64,000 bases of DNA from Calliopsis andreniformis (taxonomy: Eukaryota > Arthropoda > Insecta > Hymenoptera > Andrenidae), in assembly GCF_051401765.1 (NCBI RefSeq), contig NW_027480535.1, forward strand, positions 1,054,001-1,118,000, in the 5' to 3' direction. The notes beneath the pieces are model-generated. The model saw only the letters and a program-made list of their open reading frames with translations. It ran no database searches and was not told the DNA's origin. Positions within the stretch are counted from its first letter, which is position 1; each line of letters begins with the position of its first letter. The translations under genes and the position numbers were made by a program. Of this stretch, positions 1 to 14,400 are shown in pieces.

Positions 1-951
1 ATTGAGGATTGAGGATTGAGTATTGAAGATTGAGTATTGAGGATTGAATGTAGGGGATTGAGGGTTGAGGATTGAGGATTGAGGATTGAAGATTGAGGAC
101 TGGGGACTGAGTATTGAGTGTTGAGTGATGAGAATTGGTGTTTGTGGATAGAGATTTAAAGATTGCAGATTGAGTATTGAGTATTGAAAACTGTGAATTG
201 ATGATACTCTATTGAGGATTGAGAATTTACAACTGATTGTTGAGGACTGAGGTCTGAAGATTGAGGATTCAGGATTGAGGATCCAGGATTGAGGTTTGAG
301 GACTGAGGATTGAGGATTGAGGATTGAGGATTGAGGATTGAGGATTGAGGATTGAGGATTGAGGATTGGGGATTGAAGATTGAGGATTGGGTATTGCGTA
401 TTGAACATTGAGGATTGAGGATAGAGGATTCAGGATTGAGGATTGGGTATTGAGGATTGAAGACTGAGGATTGAGGATTGAGGATTGAGGGTTGAGGATT
501 GAAGATTGAGGATTGAGGATAGAGGATTGAGGATTGAAGATTGAGTATTGAGGATTGAAGATTGAGGATTGAGGATTGAGGATTGAGGATTGAGTATTGA
601 GGATTGAGAATTGAGGATTGAGGGTTGAAGATTGTGTATTCAGGATTGAAGATTGAGGATTGAGGATTGAGGATTGAGGATTGACGATGAGGGCTGAGGG
701 TTGAGGATTGAGGTTTGAGGACTGAGGACTGAGGATTAAGGATTGAGAATTGAGGATTGATGATTGAGGATTGAAGATTGAGGATTGGGTATTGAGGATT
801 GAAGAATGAGAATTGAGGATTGAGGACTGAGGATTGAGGATTGAAGATTGAGGATTGAGGATTGAGGATTGAGGATTGAGTATTGAAGATTGAGTATTGA
901 GGATTGAGGATTGAAGATTGAGGACTGGGGACTGAGTATTGAGCGTTGAGT
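1..951 (+). repeat. Left-edge partial higher-order repeat
   Basis: Holds the family A copy at 127 followed by satellite with an 8-unit perfect tract (309-364). The landmark has the unusual unit-12 variant ATACTCT, shared with the copy at 11463, which suggests those two are closer to each other than to their neighbours. No gene. The array continues to the left of the window. Confidence 0.85.
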
Positions 952-3943
952 GATGAGAATTGGTGTTTGTGGATAGAGATTTAAAGATTGCAGATTGAGT
1001 ATTGAGTATTGAAAACTGTGAATTGATGATATCCTATTAAGGATTGAGAATTTACAACTGATTGTTGAGGACTGAGGTCTGAAGATTGAGGATTCAGGAT
1101 TGAGGATCCAGGATTGAGGTTTGAGGACTGAGGATTGAGGATTGAGGATTGAGGATTGAGGATTGGGGATTGAAGATTGAGGATTGGGTATTGCGTATTG
1201 AACATTGAGGATTGAGGATTGAGGATTGAGGATTGAGGATTGGGTATTGAGGATTGAAGACTGAGGATTGAGGATTGAGGATTGAGGATTGAGGATTGAG
1301 GATTGTGGATTGAGGATTGAGGATTGAAGACTGATTATTGAGGATTGAAGGTTGAGGATTGAGGATTGAGTATTGGGGATTGAGGATTGAAGATTGAGTA
1401 TTGTGGATTCAGGATTAAAGATTGAGTATTGAGGATTGAAGATTGAGAATTGAGGATTGAGGATTGAACATTGAGGACTGAGTGTTGAGGGTTGAGTGAT
1501 GAGAATTGATGTTTGTGGATGGAGATTTGAAGAATGCAGATTAAGTATTGAGTATTGAAAGCTGTGAATTGACGATATTCTATTGGGTATTGAGGATTGT
1601 CACCTGATTGTTGAGGACTGAGGGCTGAAGATTGAGTATTCAGGATTGAGGATTCAGAATTGAGGTTTGAGGACTGAGGATTGAGGATTGAGGATTGAAG
1701 ATTGAGTATTGAGGATTGAAGATTGAGGATTGAGGATTGAGGATTGAGGATTGAGGATTGAGGATTGAGGATGATGGCTGAGGGTTGAGGATTGAGGTTT
1801 AAGGACTGAGGACTGAGGATTGAGGATTGAGAATTGAGGATTGTGGATCGAGGATTGAAGATTGAGGATTGAAGAATGAGGATTGAGGATTGAGGATTGA
1901 GGATTGAGGATTGAAGATTGAGTATTGCGGATTGAAGATTGATGATTGAGGATTGTGGATTGAGGATTGAGGATTGAACATTGAGGACTGAGTGTTGAGG
2001 GTTGTGTGATGAGAATTGGTGTTTGTGGATAGAGGTTTGAAGATTGCAGATTGAGCATTGAGTATTGAAGACTGTGAATGCAGGATATTCTATTGAGGAT
2101 TGAGTATTGACAACTGATTTTTGAGAACTGAGGTCTGAAGATTGAGGATTCAGGATTGAGGATTCAGGATTGAGGTTTGAGTACTGAGGATTGAGGATTG
2201 AGTATTGAGGATTGAGGATTGATGATTGAAGATCGAGGATTGAAGATTGAGGATTGGGTATTGCTGACTGAACATTGAGGATTGAGGATTGAGGATTGAG
2301 TATTGAGGATTGAGGACTGAAGGTTGAATATTGATGATTGAAGATTGAGGATTGAGGATTGAGGGCTGTGGATTGAGAACGAGGACTGAGGGTTCAGCAT
2401 TGATGTCTGAGGTCTGAGGATTGAGGATTGAGGATTGAGGATTGAAGATTGAGTATTGAGGTTTGAAGATTGAGGATTTTGGATTGAGGATTGAGGATTG
2501 AGTATTGAAGATTGAGGATTGGGGATTGAGGATTGACGATTGAGGATTCAGTATTGAGGATTGAGAATTGAGGATAGAGGATTGAAGGTTGAGTATTGAG
2601 GATTGAAGATTGAGGATTTTGGATTCAGGATTGAGGATTGAGTATTGAGGATTGAGAATTGAGGATTGAGTGTTGAAGATTGTGTATTCAGGATTGAAGA
2701 TTGAGGATTGAGGATTGAGGATTGAGGACTGACGATGAGGGCTGAGGGTTGAGGATTGAGGTTTGAGGACTGAGGACTGAGGATTGAGGATTGAGGATTG
2801 AGTATTGAAGATTGAGTATTGAGGATTGAATGCAGGGGATTGAGGGTTGAGGATTGAGGATTGAGGATTGAAGATTGAGGACTGGGGACTGAGTATTGAG
2901 GGTTGAATGATGAGAATTGGTGTTTGTGGATAGAGATTTAAAGATTGCAGATTGAGTATTGAGTATTGAAAACTGTGAATTGATGATCTTCTATTGAGGA
3001 TTGAGAATTTACAACTGATTGTTGAGGGCTGAGGGCTGAAAATTGAGGATTCAGGATTGAGGATTCAGAATTGAGGTTTGAGGACTGAGGATTGAGGGTT
3101 GAAGATTGATTACTGAGGATTGAAGATTGAAGATTGAGGATTGAGGAATGAGGATTGAGGATGAGGGCTGAGGGTTGAGGATTGAGGTTTGAGGATTGAG
3201 GACTGAGGATTGAGGATTGAGGATTGAAGATTGAGGATTGGGGGACTGAGTGTTGAGGGTTGAGTGATGAGAATTGGTGTTTGTGGATAGAGACTTAAAG
3301 ATAGCAGGTTGAGTATTGAGTATTGAAAACTGTGAATTGATGATATTCTATTGAGGATTGAGAATTGACAACTGATTTTTGAGCACTGAGGTCTGAAGAT
3401 TGAGGATTCAGGATTGAGGATTCAGGATTGAGGTTTGAGTACTGAGGATTGAGGATTGAGGATTGAGGATTGAGGATTGAGGATTGAGGATTGAGGATTG
3501 AAGATTGAGGATTGGGTATTGCTGACTGAACATTGAGGATTGAGGATTGAGGATTGAGTATTGAGGATTGAGGATTGAGGATTGAGTATTGAGGATTGAG
3601 AATTGAGGATTGAGGTTTGAAGATTGTGTATTCAGGATTGAAGATTGAGGATTGAGGATTGAGGATTGAGGATTGACGATGAGGGCTGAGGGTTGAGGAT
3701 TGAGGTTTGAGGACTGAGGACTGAGGATTAAGGATTGAGAATTGAGGATTGATGATTGAGGATTGAAGATTGAGGATTGGGTATTGAGGATTGAAGAATG
3801 AGGATTGAGGATTGAGGACTGAGGATTGAGGATTGAAGATTGAGGATTGAGGATTGAGTATTGAGGATTGAGTATTGAAGATTGAGTATTGAGGATTGAG
3901 GATTGAAGATTGAGGACTGGGGACTGAGTATTGTGCGTTGAGT
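952..3943 (+). repeat. HOR block I, copy 1 (landmarks 952, 1498, 2008, 2909, 3266)
   Basis: Five family A landmarks in a fixed order are repeated about 4.04 kb downstream: 952 to 5000 and 1498 to 5546 are 4,048 bp apart, 2008 to 6049 and 2909 to 6950 are 4,041 bp apart. The differences are whole heptamers. The 2909-3266 spacing is 357 bp against 420 bp in copy 2, so copy 1 lacks exactly nine heptamers near 3220. No gene is present. Confidence 0.88.
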
Positions 3944-4999
3944 GATGAGAATTGGTGTTTGTGGGTAGAGATTTAAAGATTGCAGATTGAGTATTGAGTA
4001 TTGAAAACTGTGAATTGATGATATTCTATTGAGGATTGAGAATTTACAACTGATTGTTGAGGACTGAGGTCAGAAGATTGAGGATTCAGGATTGAAGATC
4101 CAGGATTGAGGTTTGAGGACTGAGGATTGAGGATTGAGGATTGAGGATTGAGGATTGGGGATTGAAGATTGAGGATTGGGTATTGCGTATTGAACATTGA
4201 GGATTGAGGATTGAGGATTGAGGATTGAGGATTGGGTATTGAGGATTGAAGACTGAGGATTGAACATTGAGGATTGAGGATTGAGGGTTGAGGATTGAAG
4301 ATTGAGGATTGTGGATTGAGGATTGAGGATTGAAGATTGAGTATTGAGGATTGAAGGTTGAGGATTGAGGATTGAGTATTGGGGATTGAGGATTGAAGAT
4401 TGAGGATTGTGGATTCAGGATTAAAGATTGAGTATTGAGGATTGAAGACTGAGAATTGAGGATTGAGGATTGAACATTGAGGACTGAGTGTTGAGGGTTG
4501 AGTGATGAGAATTGATGTTTGTGGATGGAGATTTGAAGAATGCAGATTAAGTATTGAGTATTGAAAGCTGTGAATTGACGATATTCTATTGGGTATTGAG
4601 GATTGTCACCTGATTGTTGAGGACTGAGGGCTGAAGATTGAAGATTCAGGATTGAGGATTCAGAATTGAGGTTTGTGGACTGAGGATTGAGGATTGAGGA
4701 TTGAAGATTGAGTATTGAGGATTGAAGATTGAGGATTGAGGATTGAGTATTGAGGATTGAGGATGATGGCTGAGGGTTGAGGATTGAGGTTTAAGGACTG
4801 AGGACTGAGGATTGAGGATTGAGAATTGAGGATTGTGGATCGAGGATTGAAGATTGAGGATTGAAGAATGAGGATTGAGGATTGAGGATTGAGGATTGAG
4901 GATTGAAGATTGAGTATTGCGGATTGAAGATTGATGATTGAGGATTGTGGATTGAGGATTGAAGATTGAGGACTGGGGACTGAGTATTGAGCGTTGAGT
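3944..4999 (+). repeat. Extra partial HOR between the two block I copies
   Basis: Landmarks 3944 and 4504 match 952 and 1498 in copy 1 and 5000 and 5546 in copy 2, so this two-landmark module is present three times. Spacing is 560 bp here against 546 bp in both full copies, a difference of two heptamers. The copy near 4097 reads AGATCC where its relatives read GGATCC. This looks like a truncated HOR left by unequal exchange (inference). Confidence 0.82.
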
Positions 5000-7900
5000 G
5001 ATGAGAATTGGTGTTTGTGGATAGAGATTTAAAGATTGCAGATTGAGTATTGAGTATTGAAAACTGTGAATTGATGATATCCTATTGAGGATTGAGAATT
5101 TACAACTGATTGTTGAGGACTGAGGTCTGAAGATTGAGGATTCAGGATTGAGGATCCAGGATTGAGGTTTGAGGACTGAGGATTGAGGATTGAGGATTGA
5201 GGATTGAGGATTGGGGATTGAAGATTGAGGATTGGGTATTGCGTATTGAACATTGAGGATTGAGGATTGAGGATTGAGGATTGAGGATTGGGTATTGAGG
5301 ATTGAAGACTGAGGATTGAGGATTGAGGATTGAGGATTGAGGATTGAGGATTGTGGATTGAGGATTGAGGATTGAAGATTGAGGATTGAGGATTGAGGAT
5401 TGAGGATTGAAGATTGAGTATTGGGGATTGAGGATTGAAGATTGAGTATTGTGGATTCAGGATTAAAGATTGAGTATTGAGGATTGAAGATTGAGAATTG
5501 AGGATTGAGGATTGAACATTGAGGACTGAGTGTTGAGGGTTGAGTGATGAGAATTGATGTTTGTGGATGGAGATTTGAAGAATGCAGATTAAGTATTGAG
5601 TATTGAAAGCTGTGAATTGACGATATTGTATTGGGTATTGAGGATTGTCACCTGATTGTTGAGGACTGAGGGCTGAAGATTGAGGATTCAGGATTGAGGA
5701 TTCAGAATTGAGGTTTGAGGACTGAGGATTGAGGATTGAGGATTGAAGATTGAGTATTGAGGATTGAAGATTGAGGATTGAGGATTGAGGATTGAGGATT
5801 GAGGATTGAGGATGATGGCTGAGGGTTGAGGATTGAGGTTTAAGGACTGAGGACTGAGGATTGAGGATTGAGAATTGAGGATTGTGGATCGAGGATTGAA
5901 GATTGAGGATTGAAGAATGAGGATTGAGGATTGAGGATTGAGGATTGAGGATTGAAGATTGAGTATTGCGGATTGAAGATTGATGATTGAGGATTGTGGA
6001 TTGAGGATTGAGGATTGAACACTGAGGACTGAGTGTTGAGGGTTGTGTGATGAGAATTGGTGTTTGTGGATAGAGGTTTGAAGATTGCAGATTGAGCATT
6101 GAGTATTGAAGACTGTGAATGCAGGATATTCTATTGAGGATTGAGTATTGACAACTGATTTTTGAGAACTGAGGTCTGAAGATTGAGGATTCAGGATTGA
6201 GGATTCAGGATTGAGGTTTGAGTACTGAGGATTGAGGATTGAGTATTGGGGATTGAGGATTGAGGATTGAAGATCGAGGATTGAAGATTGAGGATTGGGT
6301 ATTGCTGACTGAACATTGAGGATTGAGGATTGAACATTGAGTATTGAGGATTGAGGACTGAAGGTTGAATATTGATGATTGAAGATTGAGGATTGAGGAT
6401 TGAGGGCTGTGGATTGAGAACGAGGACTGAGGGTTCAGCATTGATGTCTGAGGTCTGAGGATTGAGGATTGAGGATTGAGGATTGAAGATTGAGTATTGA
6501 GGTTTGAAGATTGAGGATTTTGGATTGAGGATTGAGGATTGAGTATTGAAGATTGAGGATTGGGGATTGAGGATTGACGATTGAGGATTCAGTATTGAGG
6601 ATTGAGAATTGAGGATAGAGGATTGAAGGTTGAGTATTGAGGATTGAAGATTGAGGATTTTGGATTCAGGATTGAGGATTGAGTATTGAGGATTGAGAAT
6701 TGAGGATTGAGTGTTGAAGATTGTGTATTCAGGATTGAAGATTGAGGATTGAGGATTGAGGATTGAGGACTGACGATGAGGGCTGAGGGTTGAGGATTGA
6801 GGTTTGAGGACTGAGGACTGAGGATTGAGGATTGAGGATTGAGTATTGAAGATTGAGTATTGAGGATTGAATGTAGGGGATTGAGGGTTGAGGATTGAGG
6901 ATTGAGGATTGAAGATTGAGGACTGGGGACTGAGTATTGAGGGTTGAATGATGAGAATTGGTGTTTGTGGATAGAGATTTAAAGATTGCAGATTGAGTAT
7001 TGAGTATTGAAAACTGTGAATTGATGATATTCTATTGAGGATTGAGAATTTACAACTGATTGTTGAGGGCTGAGGGCTGAAAATTGAGGATTCAGGATTG
7101 AGGATTCAGAATTGAGGTTTGAGGACTGAGGATTGAGGGTTGAAGATTGATTACTGAGGATTGAAGATTGAAGATTGAGGATTGAGGAATGAGGATTGAG
7201 GATGAGGGCTGAGGGTTGAGGATTGAGGTTTGAGGATTGAGGACTGAGGATTGAGGATTGAGGATTGATGATTGAGTATTGAGGATTGAAGATTGAGGAT
7301 TGAGGATTGAGGATTGAGGATTGAGGATTGAAGATTGAGGATTGGGGGACTGAGTGTTGAGGGTTGAGTGATGAGAATTGATGTTTGTGGATAGAGACTT
7401 AAAGATAGCAGGTTGAGTATTGATTATTGAAAACTGTGAATTGATGATATTCTATTGAGGATTGAGAATTGACAACTGATTTTTGAGCACTGAGGTCTGA
7501 AGATTGAGGATTCAGGATTGAGGATTCAGGATTGAGGTTTGAGTACTGAGGATTGAGGATTGAGGATTGAGGATTGAGGATTGAGGATTGAGGATTGAGG
7601 ATTGAAGATTGAGGATTGGGTATTGCTGACTGAACATTGAGGATTGAGGATTGAGGATTGAGTATTGAGGATTGAGGACTGAAGATTGAATATTGATGAT
7701 TGAAGATTGAGGATTGAGGATTGAGGGCTGTGGATTGAGGACGAGGACTGAGGGTTCAGTATTGATGTCTGAGGTCTGAGGATTGAGGATTGAGGATTGA
7801 GGATTGAAGATTGAGTATTGAGGTTTGAGGATTGAGGATTTTGGATTGAGGATTGAGGATTGAGTATTGAAGATTGAGGATTGTGGATTGAGGATTGAAG

Positions 7901-8040
7901 ATTGAGGATTGGGTATTGAGGATCGAAGACTGAGGATTGACGATTGAGGATTGAAGATTGAGGATTGAGGATTGAGGATTGAGGATTGAGGATTGAAGAT
8001 TGAGGATTGAGGATTGAGGATTGAGGATCGAAGATTGAGT
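5000..8040 (+). repeat. HOR block I, copy 2 (landmarks 5000, 5546, 6049, 6950, 7370)
   Basis: Second full copy of the block I HOR, with the same landmark order as copy 1 and near-identical sequence over most of its length. Between 6950 and 7370 it carries the 63 bp (nine heptamers) absent from copy 1. After about 7.65 kb it runs into sequence with the GCTGACT and hexamer ACGAGG markers. The right boundary is approximate. Confidence 0.85.
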
Positions 8041-11000
8041 ATTGAGGATTGAAGATTGAGGATTGGGGATTGAGGATTGAGGATTGAAGATTGAGTATTG
8101 AGGATTGAAGGTAGGGGATTGAGGATTGAGGATTGAGTATTGAGGATTGAAGATTGAGGACTGGGGACTGAGTTTTGAGGCCTGAGTGATGAGAATTGAT
8201 GTTTGTGGATAGAGATTTAAAGATTGCAGATTGAGTATTGAGTATTGAAAACTGTGAATTGATGATATTCTATTGAGGATTGAGAATTTACAACTGATTG
8301 TTGAGGACTGAGGTCTGAAGATTGAGGATTCAGGATTGAGGATCCAGGATTGAGGTTTGAGGAGTGAGGATTGAGGATTGAGGATTGAAGATTGAGGTTT
8401 GAGGGTCGAGGATTGAGGGTTGAGGACTGATGATTGAGGATTGAGGATTGAGCATTGACGATTGAAGATTGAAGACTGTGGATTGAGGATTGAAAATTGA
8501 CGATTGAGGATTGTGGATTGAGGATTGAGGATTGAACATTGAGGACTGAGTGTTGAGGGTTGAGTGATGAGAATTGATGTTTGTGGATAGAGGCTTGAAG
8601 GTTGCAGATTGTGTATTGAGTATTGAAAACTGTGAATTGAGGATATTCTATTGAGGATTCAGGATTGACAACTGATTGTTGAGGACTCAGGGCTGAAGAT
8701 TGAGGATTGAGGATTGAGGATTGAGGATTGACGGTGAGGGCTGATGGTTGAGGATTGAGGTTTGAGGACTGAGGACTGAGGATTGAGGATTGAGAATCGA
8801 GGATTGAGGATTGAGGATTGAAGATTGAGGATTGGGTATTGAGGATTGAAGAATGAGGATTGAGGATTGAGGAGTGAGGATTGAGGATTGAAGATTGAGG
8901 ATTGAGGATTGAGGATTGATGATTGAAGATTGAGTATTGAGGATTGAAGGTAGGGGATTGAGGATTGAGGATTGAGGATTGAGGATTGAAGATTGAGGAC
9001 TGGGGACTGAGTATTGAGGGTTGAGTGATGAGAATTGGTGTTTGTGGATAGAGATTTAAAGATTGCAGATTGAGTATTGAGTATTGAAAACTGTGAATTG
9101 ATGATATTCTATTGAGGATTGAGAATTTACAACTGATTGTTGAGGACTGAGGTCTGAAGATTGAGGATTCACGATTGAGGATCCAGGATTGAGGTTTGAG
9201 GACTGAGGATTGAGGATTGAGGATTGAGGATTGAGGATTGAGGATTGAGGATTGAGGATTGGGGATTGAAGATTGAGGATTGGGTATTGCGTATTGAACA
9301 TTGTGGATTGAGGATTGAGGATTGAGGATTGAGGATTGAGGACTGAAGATTGAATATTGATGATTGAAGATTGAGTATTGAGGATTGAGGGTTGTGGATT
9401 GAGGACGGGGACTGAGGGTTGAGTATTGATGTCTGAGGTCTGAGGATTGAGGATTGAGGATTGAGGATTGAAGATTGAGGATTGAGGATTGAGGATTGAG
9501 GATTGAGTGTTGAGGATTGAGAATTGAGGATTGAGGGTTGAAGATTGTGTATTCAGGATTGAAGATTGAGGATTGAGGATTGAGGATTGAGGATTGACGA
9601 CGAGGGCTGAGGGTTGAGGATTGAGGTTTGAGGACTGAGGTCTGAGGATTGAGGATTGAGAATTGAGGATTGAGAATTGAGGATTGAAGATTGAGGATTG
9701 GGTATTGAGGATTGAAGAATGAGGATTGAGGATTGAGGACTGAGGATTGAGGATTGAAGATTGAGGACTGAGGATTGAGGATTGAGGATTGAGGATTGAG
9801 GATTGAGGATTGAAGATTGAGTATTGAGGTTTGAAGATTGAGGATTTTGGATTGAGGAATGAGGATTGAGTATTGAACATTGAGGATTGGGGATTGAGGA
9901 TTGACGATTGAGTATTCAGTATTGAGGATTGAGAATTGAGGATTGAGGATTGAAGGTTGAGTATTGAGGATTGAAGATTGAGGATTGAGGATTGAGGAAT
10001 GAGGATTGAGGATGAGGGCTGAGGGTTGAGGATTGAGGTTTGAGGATTGAGGACTGAGGATTGGGGATTGAGGATTGAGGATTGAGGATTGAGGATTGAA
10101 GATTGAGGATTGGGTATTGCTGACTGAACATTGAGGATTGAGGATTGAGGATTGAGTATTGAGGATTGAGGACTGAAGATTGAATAATGATGATTGAAGA
10201 TTGAGGATTGAGGATTGAGGGCTGTGGATTGAGGACGAGGACTGAGGGTTCAGTATTGATGTCTGAGGTCTGAGGATTGAGGATTGAGGATTGAGGATTG
10301 AAGATTGAGTATTGAGGTTTGAAGATTGAGGATTTTGGATTGAGGATTGAGTATTGAGTATTGAAGATTGAGGATTGGGGATTGAGGATTGACGATTGAG
10401 GATTCAGTATTGAGGATTGAGAATTGAGGATAGAGGATTGAAGGTTGAGTATTGAGGATTGAAGATTGAGGATTGAGGATTGAGGATTGAGGTTTGACTA
10501 TGAGGGCTGAGGGTTGAGGATTGAGGCTTGAGGACTGAGGACTGAGGATTGAGGATTGAGAATTGAGGATTGAGGATTGAGGATTGAGGATTGAGGATTG
10601 ACGATGAGGCCTGAGGGTTGAGGATTGAGGTTTGAGGACTGAGGACTGAGGATTGAGGATTGAGAATTGAGGATTGAGGATTGAGGATTGAAGATTGAGG
10701 ATTGGGTATTGAGGATTGAAGAATGAGGATTGAGGATTGAGGACTGAGGATAGGGGATTGAAGATTGAGGACTGAGGATTGGGGATTGAGGATTGAGGAT
10801 TGAGGATTGAGGATTGAGGATTGAAGATTCAGTATTGAGGTTTGAAGATTGAGGATTTTGGATTGAGGATTGAGGATTGAGTATTGAACATTGAGGATTG
10901 GGGATTGAGGATTGACGATTGAGGATTCAGTACTGAGGATTGAGAATTGAGGATTGACGATTGAAGGTTGAGTATTGAGGATTGAAGATTGAGGATTGAG

Positions 11001-11462
11001 GATTGAGTATTGAGGATTGACTATGAGGGCTGATGGTTGAGGATTGAGGTTTGAGGACTGAGGACTGAGGATTGAGGATTGAGAATTGAGGATTGAGGAT
11101 TGAGGATTGAAGATTGAGGATTGGGTATTGAGGATCGAAGACTGAGGATTGACGGTTGAGGATTGAGGATTGAGGATTGAAGATTGAGGATTGAAGATTG
11201 AGGATTGAGGATTGAAGATTGAGTATTGAGGATTGAAGATTGAGGATTGAGGATTGAGGTTTGATGATTGAGTATTGAGGATTGAAGATTGAGGATTGAG
11301 GATTGAGGATTGAGGACTGAGGATTGATGATTGAGGATTGATGGTTGAGTATTGAGTATTGAAGATTGAGTATTGAGGATTGAATTTAGGGGATTGAGGG
11401 TTGAGGATTGAGGATTGAGGATTGAAGATTGAGGACTGGGGACTGAGTATTGAGTGTTGAAT
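8041..11462 (+). repeat. Irregular mosaic with a 2.4-kb landmark-poor stretch
   Basis: Landmarks at 8188, 8566 and 9027 are followed by 2,436 bp with none, the longest such gap in the window. The gap is filled by ordinary variant heptamers and by repeated modules carrying the unit ATTTTGG (near 9846, 10333 and 10856, about 490 and 525 bp apart), each followed by a CGATTGA-type unit and a GGATTCA-type unit. No gene or foreign insertion is seen. Confidence 0.8.
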
Positions 11463-14400
11463 GATGAGAATTGGTGTTTGTGGATAGAGATTTAAAGATT
11501 GCAGATTGAGTATTGAGTATTGAAAACTGTGAATTGATGATACTCTATTGAGGATTGAGAATTTACAACTGATTGTTGAGGACTGAGGTCTGAAGATTGA
11601 GGATTCAGGATTGAGGATCCAGGATTAGGGTTTGAGGACTGAGGATTGAGGATTGAGGATTGAGGATTGAGGATTGAGGATTGAGGATTGAGGATTGGGG
11701 ATTGAAGATTGAGGATTGGGTATTGCGTATTGAACATTGAGGATTGCGGATTGAGGATTGAGGATTGAGGATTGGGTATTGAGGATTGAAGACTGAGGAT
11801 TGAGGATTGAGGATTGAGGATTGAGGATTGAAGATTGAGGATTGAGGATTGAGGATTGAGGATTGAAGATTGAGTATTGAGGATTGAAGATTGAGGATTG
11901 AGGATTGAGGATTGAGGATTGAGTATTGAGGATTGAGAATTGAGGATTGACGGTTGAAGATTGTGTATTCAGGATTGAAGATTGAGGATTGAGGATTGAG
12001 GATTGAGGATTGAGGATTGACGATGAGGGCTGAGGGTTGAGGATTGAGGTTCGAGGACTGAGGACTGAGGATTGAGGATTGAGAATTGAGGATTGAGGAT
12101 TGAGGATTGAAGATTGAGGATTGGGTATTGAGGATTGAAGAATGAGGATTGAGGATTGAGGACTGAGGATTGAGGATTGAAGATTGAGGATTGAGGATTG
12201 AGGATTGAGGATTGAGGATTGTGTATTGAAGATTGAGTATTGAGGATTGAGGATTGAAGATTGGGGACTGGGAACTGAGTATTGAGGGTTGAGTGATGAG
12301 AATTGGTGTTTGTGGATAGAGATTTAAAGATTGCAGATTGAGTATTGAGTATTGAAAACTGTGAATTGATGATATTCTATTGAGGATTGAGAATTTACAA
12401 CTGATTGTTGAGGACTGAGGTCTGAAGGATGAGGATTCAGGATTGAGGATCCAGGATTGAGGTTTGAGGACTGAAGATTGAGGATTGAGGATTGAGGATT
12501 GAGGATTGAGGATTGAGGATTGAGGATTGGGGATTGAAGATTGAGGATTGGGTATTGCGTATTGAACATTGAGGATTGAGGATTGAGGATTGAGGATTGA
12601 GGATTGGGTATTGAGGATTGAAGACTGAGGATTGAGGATTGAGGATTGAGGATTGAGGATTGAAGATTGAGGATTGTGGATTGAGGATTGAGGATTGAAG
12701 ATTGAGTATTGAGGATTGAAGGTTGAGGATTGAGGATTGAGGATTGATGATTGAGTATTGAGGATTGAAGATTGAGGATTGAGGATTGAGTATTGAGGAC
12801 TGAGGATTGGTGATTGAGGATTGATGATTGAGTATTGAGGATTGAAGATTGAGGATTGAGGATTGAGGATTGAGTATTGAGGATTGAGAATTGAGGATTG
12901 AGGATTGAGGGTTGAAGATTGTGTATTCAGGATTGAAGATTGAGGATTGAGGATTGAGGGTTGTGGATTGATGATGAGAGCTGAGGGTTGAGGATTGAGG
13001 TTTGAGGACTGAGGACTGAGGATTGAGGATTCAGAATTGAGGATTGAGGATTGAGGATTGAAGATTGAGGATTGGGTATTGAGGATTGAAGAATGAGGAT
13101 TGAGGATTGAGGACTGAGGATTGAGGATTGAGGATTGAGGATTGAAGGTTGAGTATTGAGGATTGAAGGTAGGGGATTGAGGATTGAGGATTGAGGATTG
13201 AGGATTGAAGATTGAGGACTGGGGACTGAGTATTGAGGGCTGAGTGATGAGAATTGATGTTTGTGGATAGAGATTTAAAGATTGCAGATTGAGTATTGAG
13301 TATTGAAAACTGTGAATTGATGATATTCTATTGAGGATTGAGGATTTACAACTGATTTTTGAGCACTGAGGTCTGAAGATTGAGGATTCAGGATTGAGGA
13401 TTCAGGATTGAGGCTTGAGTACTGAGGATTGAGGATTGAGGATTGAGGATTGAGGATTGAGGATTGAGGATTGAGGATTGAAGATTGAGGATTGGGTATT
13501 GCTGACCGAACATTGAGGATTGAGGATTGAGGATTGAGTATTGAGGATTGAGGACTGAAGATTGAATATTGATGATTGAAGATTGAGGATTGAGGATTGA
13601 GGGCTGTGGATTGAGGACGAGGACTGAGGGTTCAGTATTGATGTCTGAGGTCTGAGGATTGAGGATTGAGGGTTGATAATTGAAGATTGAGTATTGAGGT
13701 TTGAAGATTGAGGATTTTGGATTGAGGATTGAGGATTGAGTATTGAAGATTGAGGATTGGGGATTGAGGATTGAAGATTGAGTATTGAGGATTGAAGATT
13801 GAGGATTGAGGATTGAGGATTGATGATTGAGTATTGAGGATTGAAGATTGAGGATTGAGGATTGAGGATTGAGGATTGAAGATTGAGTATTGAGGATTGA
13901 AGATTGAGGATTGAGGATTGAGGATTGAGGATTGAGTATTGAGGATTGAGAATTGAGGATTGACGGTTGAAGATTGTGTATTCAGGATTGAAGATTGAGG
14001 ATTGAGGATTGAGGATTGAGGATTGAGGATTGACGATGAGGGCTGAGGGTTGAGGATTGAGGTTTGAGGACTGAGGACTGAGGATTGAGGATTGAGAATT
14101 GAGGATTGAGGATTGAGGATTGAAGATTGAGGATTGGGTATTGAGGATTGAAGAATGAGGATTGAGGATTGAGGACTGAGGATTGAGGATTGAAGATTGA
14201 GGATTGAGAATTGAGGATTGAGGATTGAGGATTGTGTATTGAAGATTGAGTATTGAGGATTGAGGATTGAAGATTGGGGACTGGGAACTGAGTATTGAGG
14301 GTTGAGTGATGAGAATTGGTGTTTGTGGATAGAGATTTAAAGATTGCAGATTGAGTATTGAGTATTGAAAACTGTGAATTGATGATATTCTATTGAGGAT

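Noticed and set aside
1024..1036. TATA-like or promoter motifs in landmarks (GATATTCTATT)
   Set aside because: The word is one substituted heptamer plus its neighbour and recurs in about 74 landmarks; there is no linked gene and no other promoter element.
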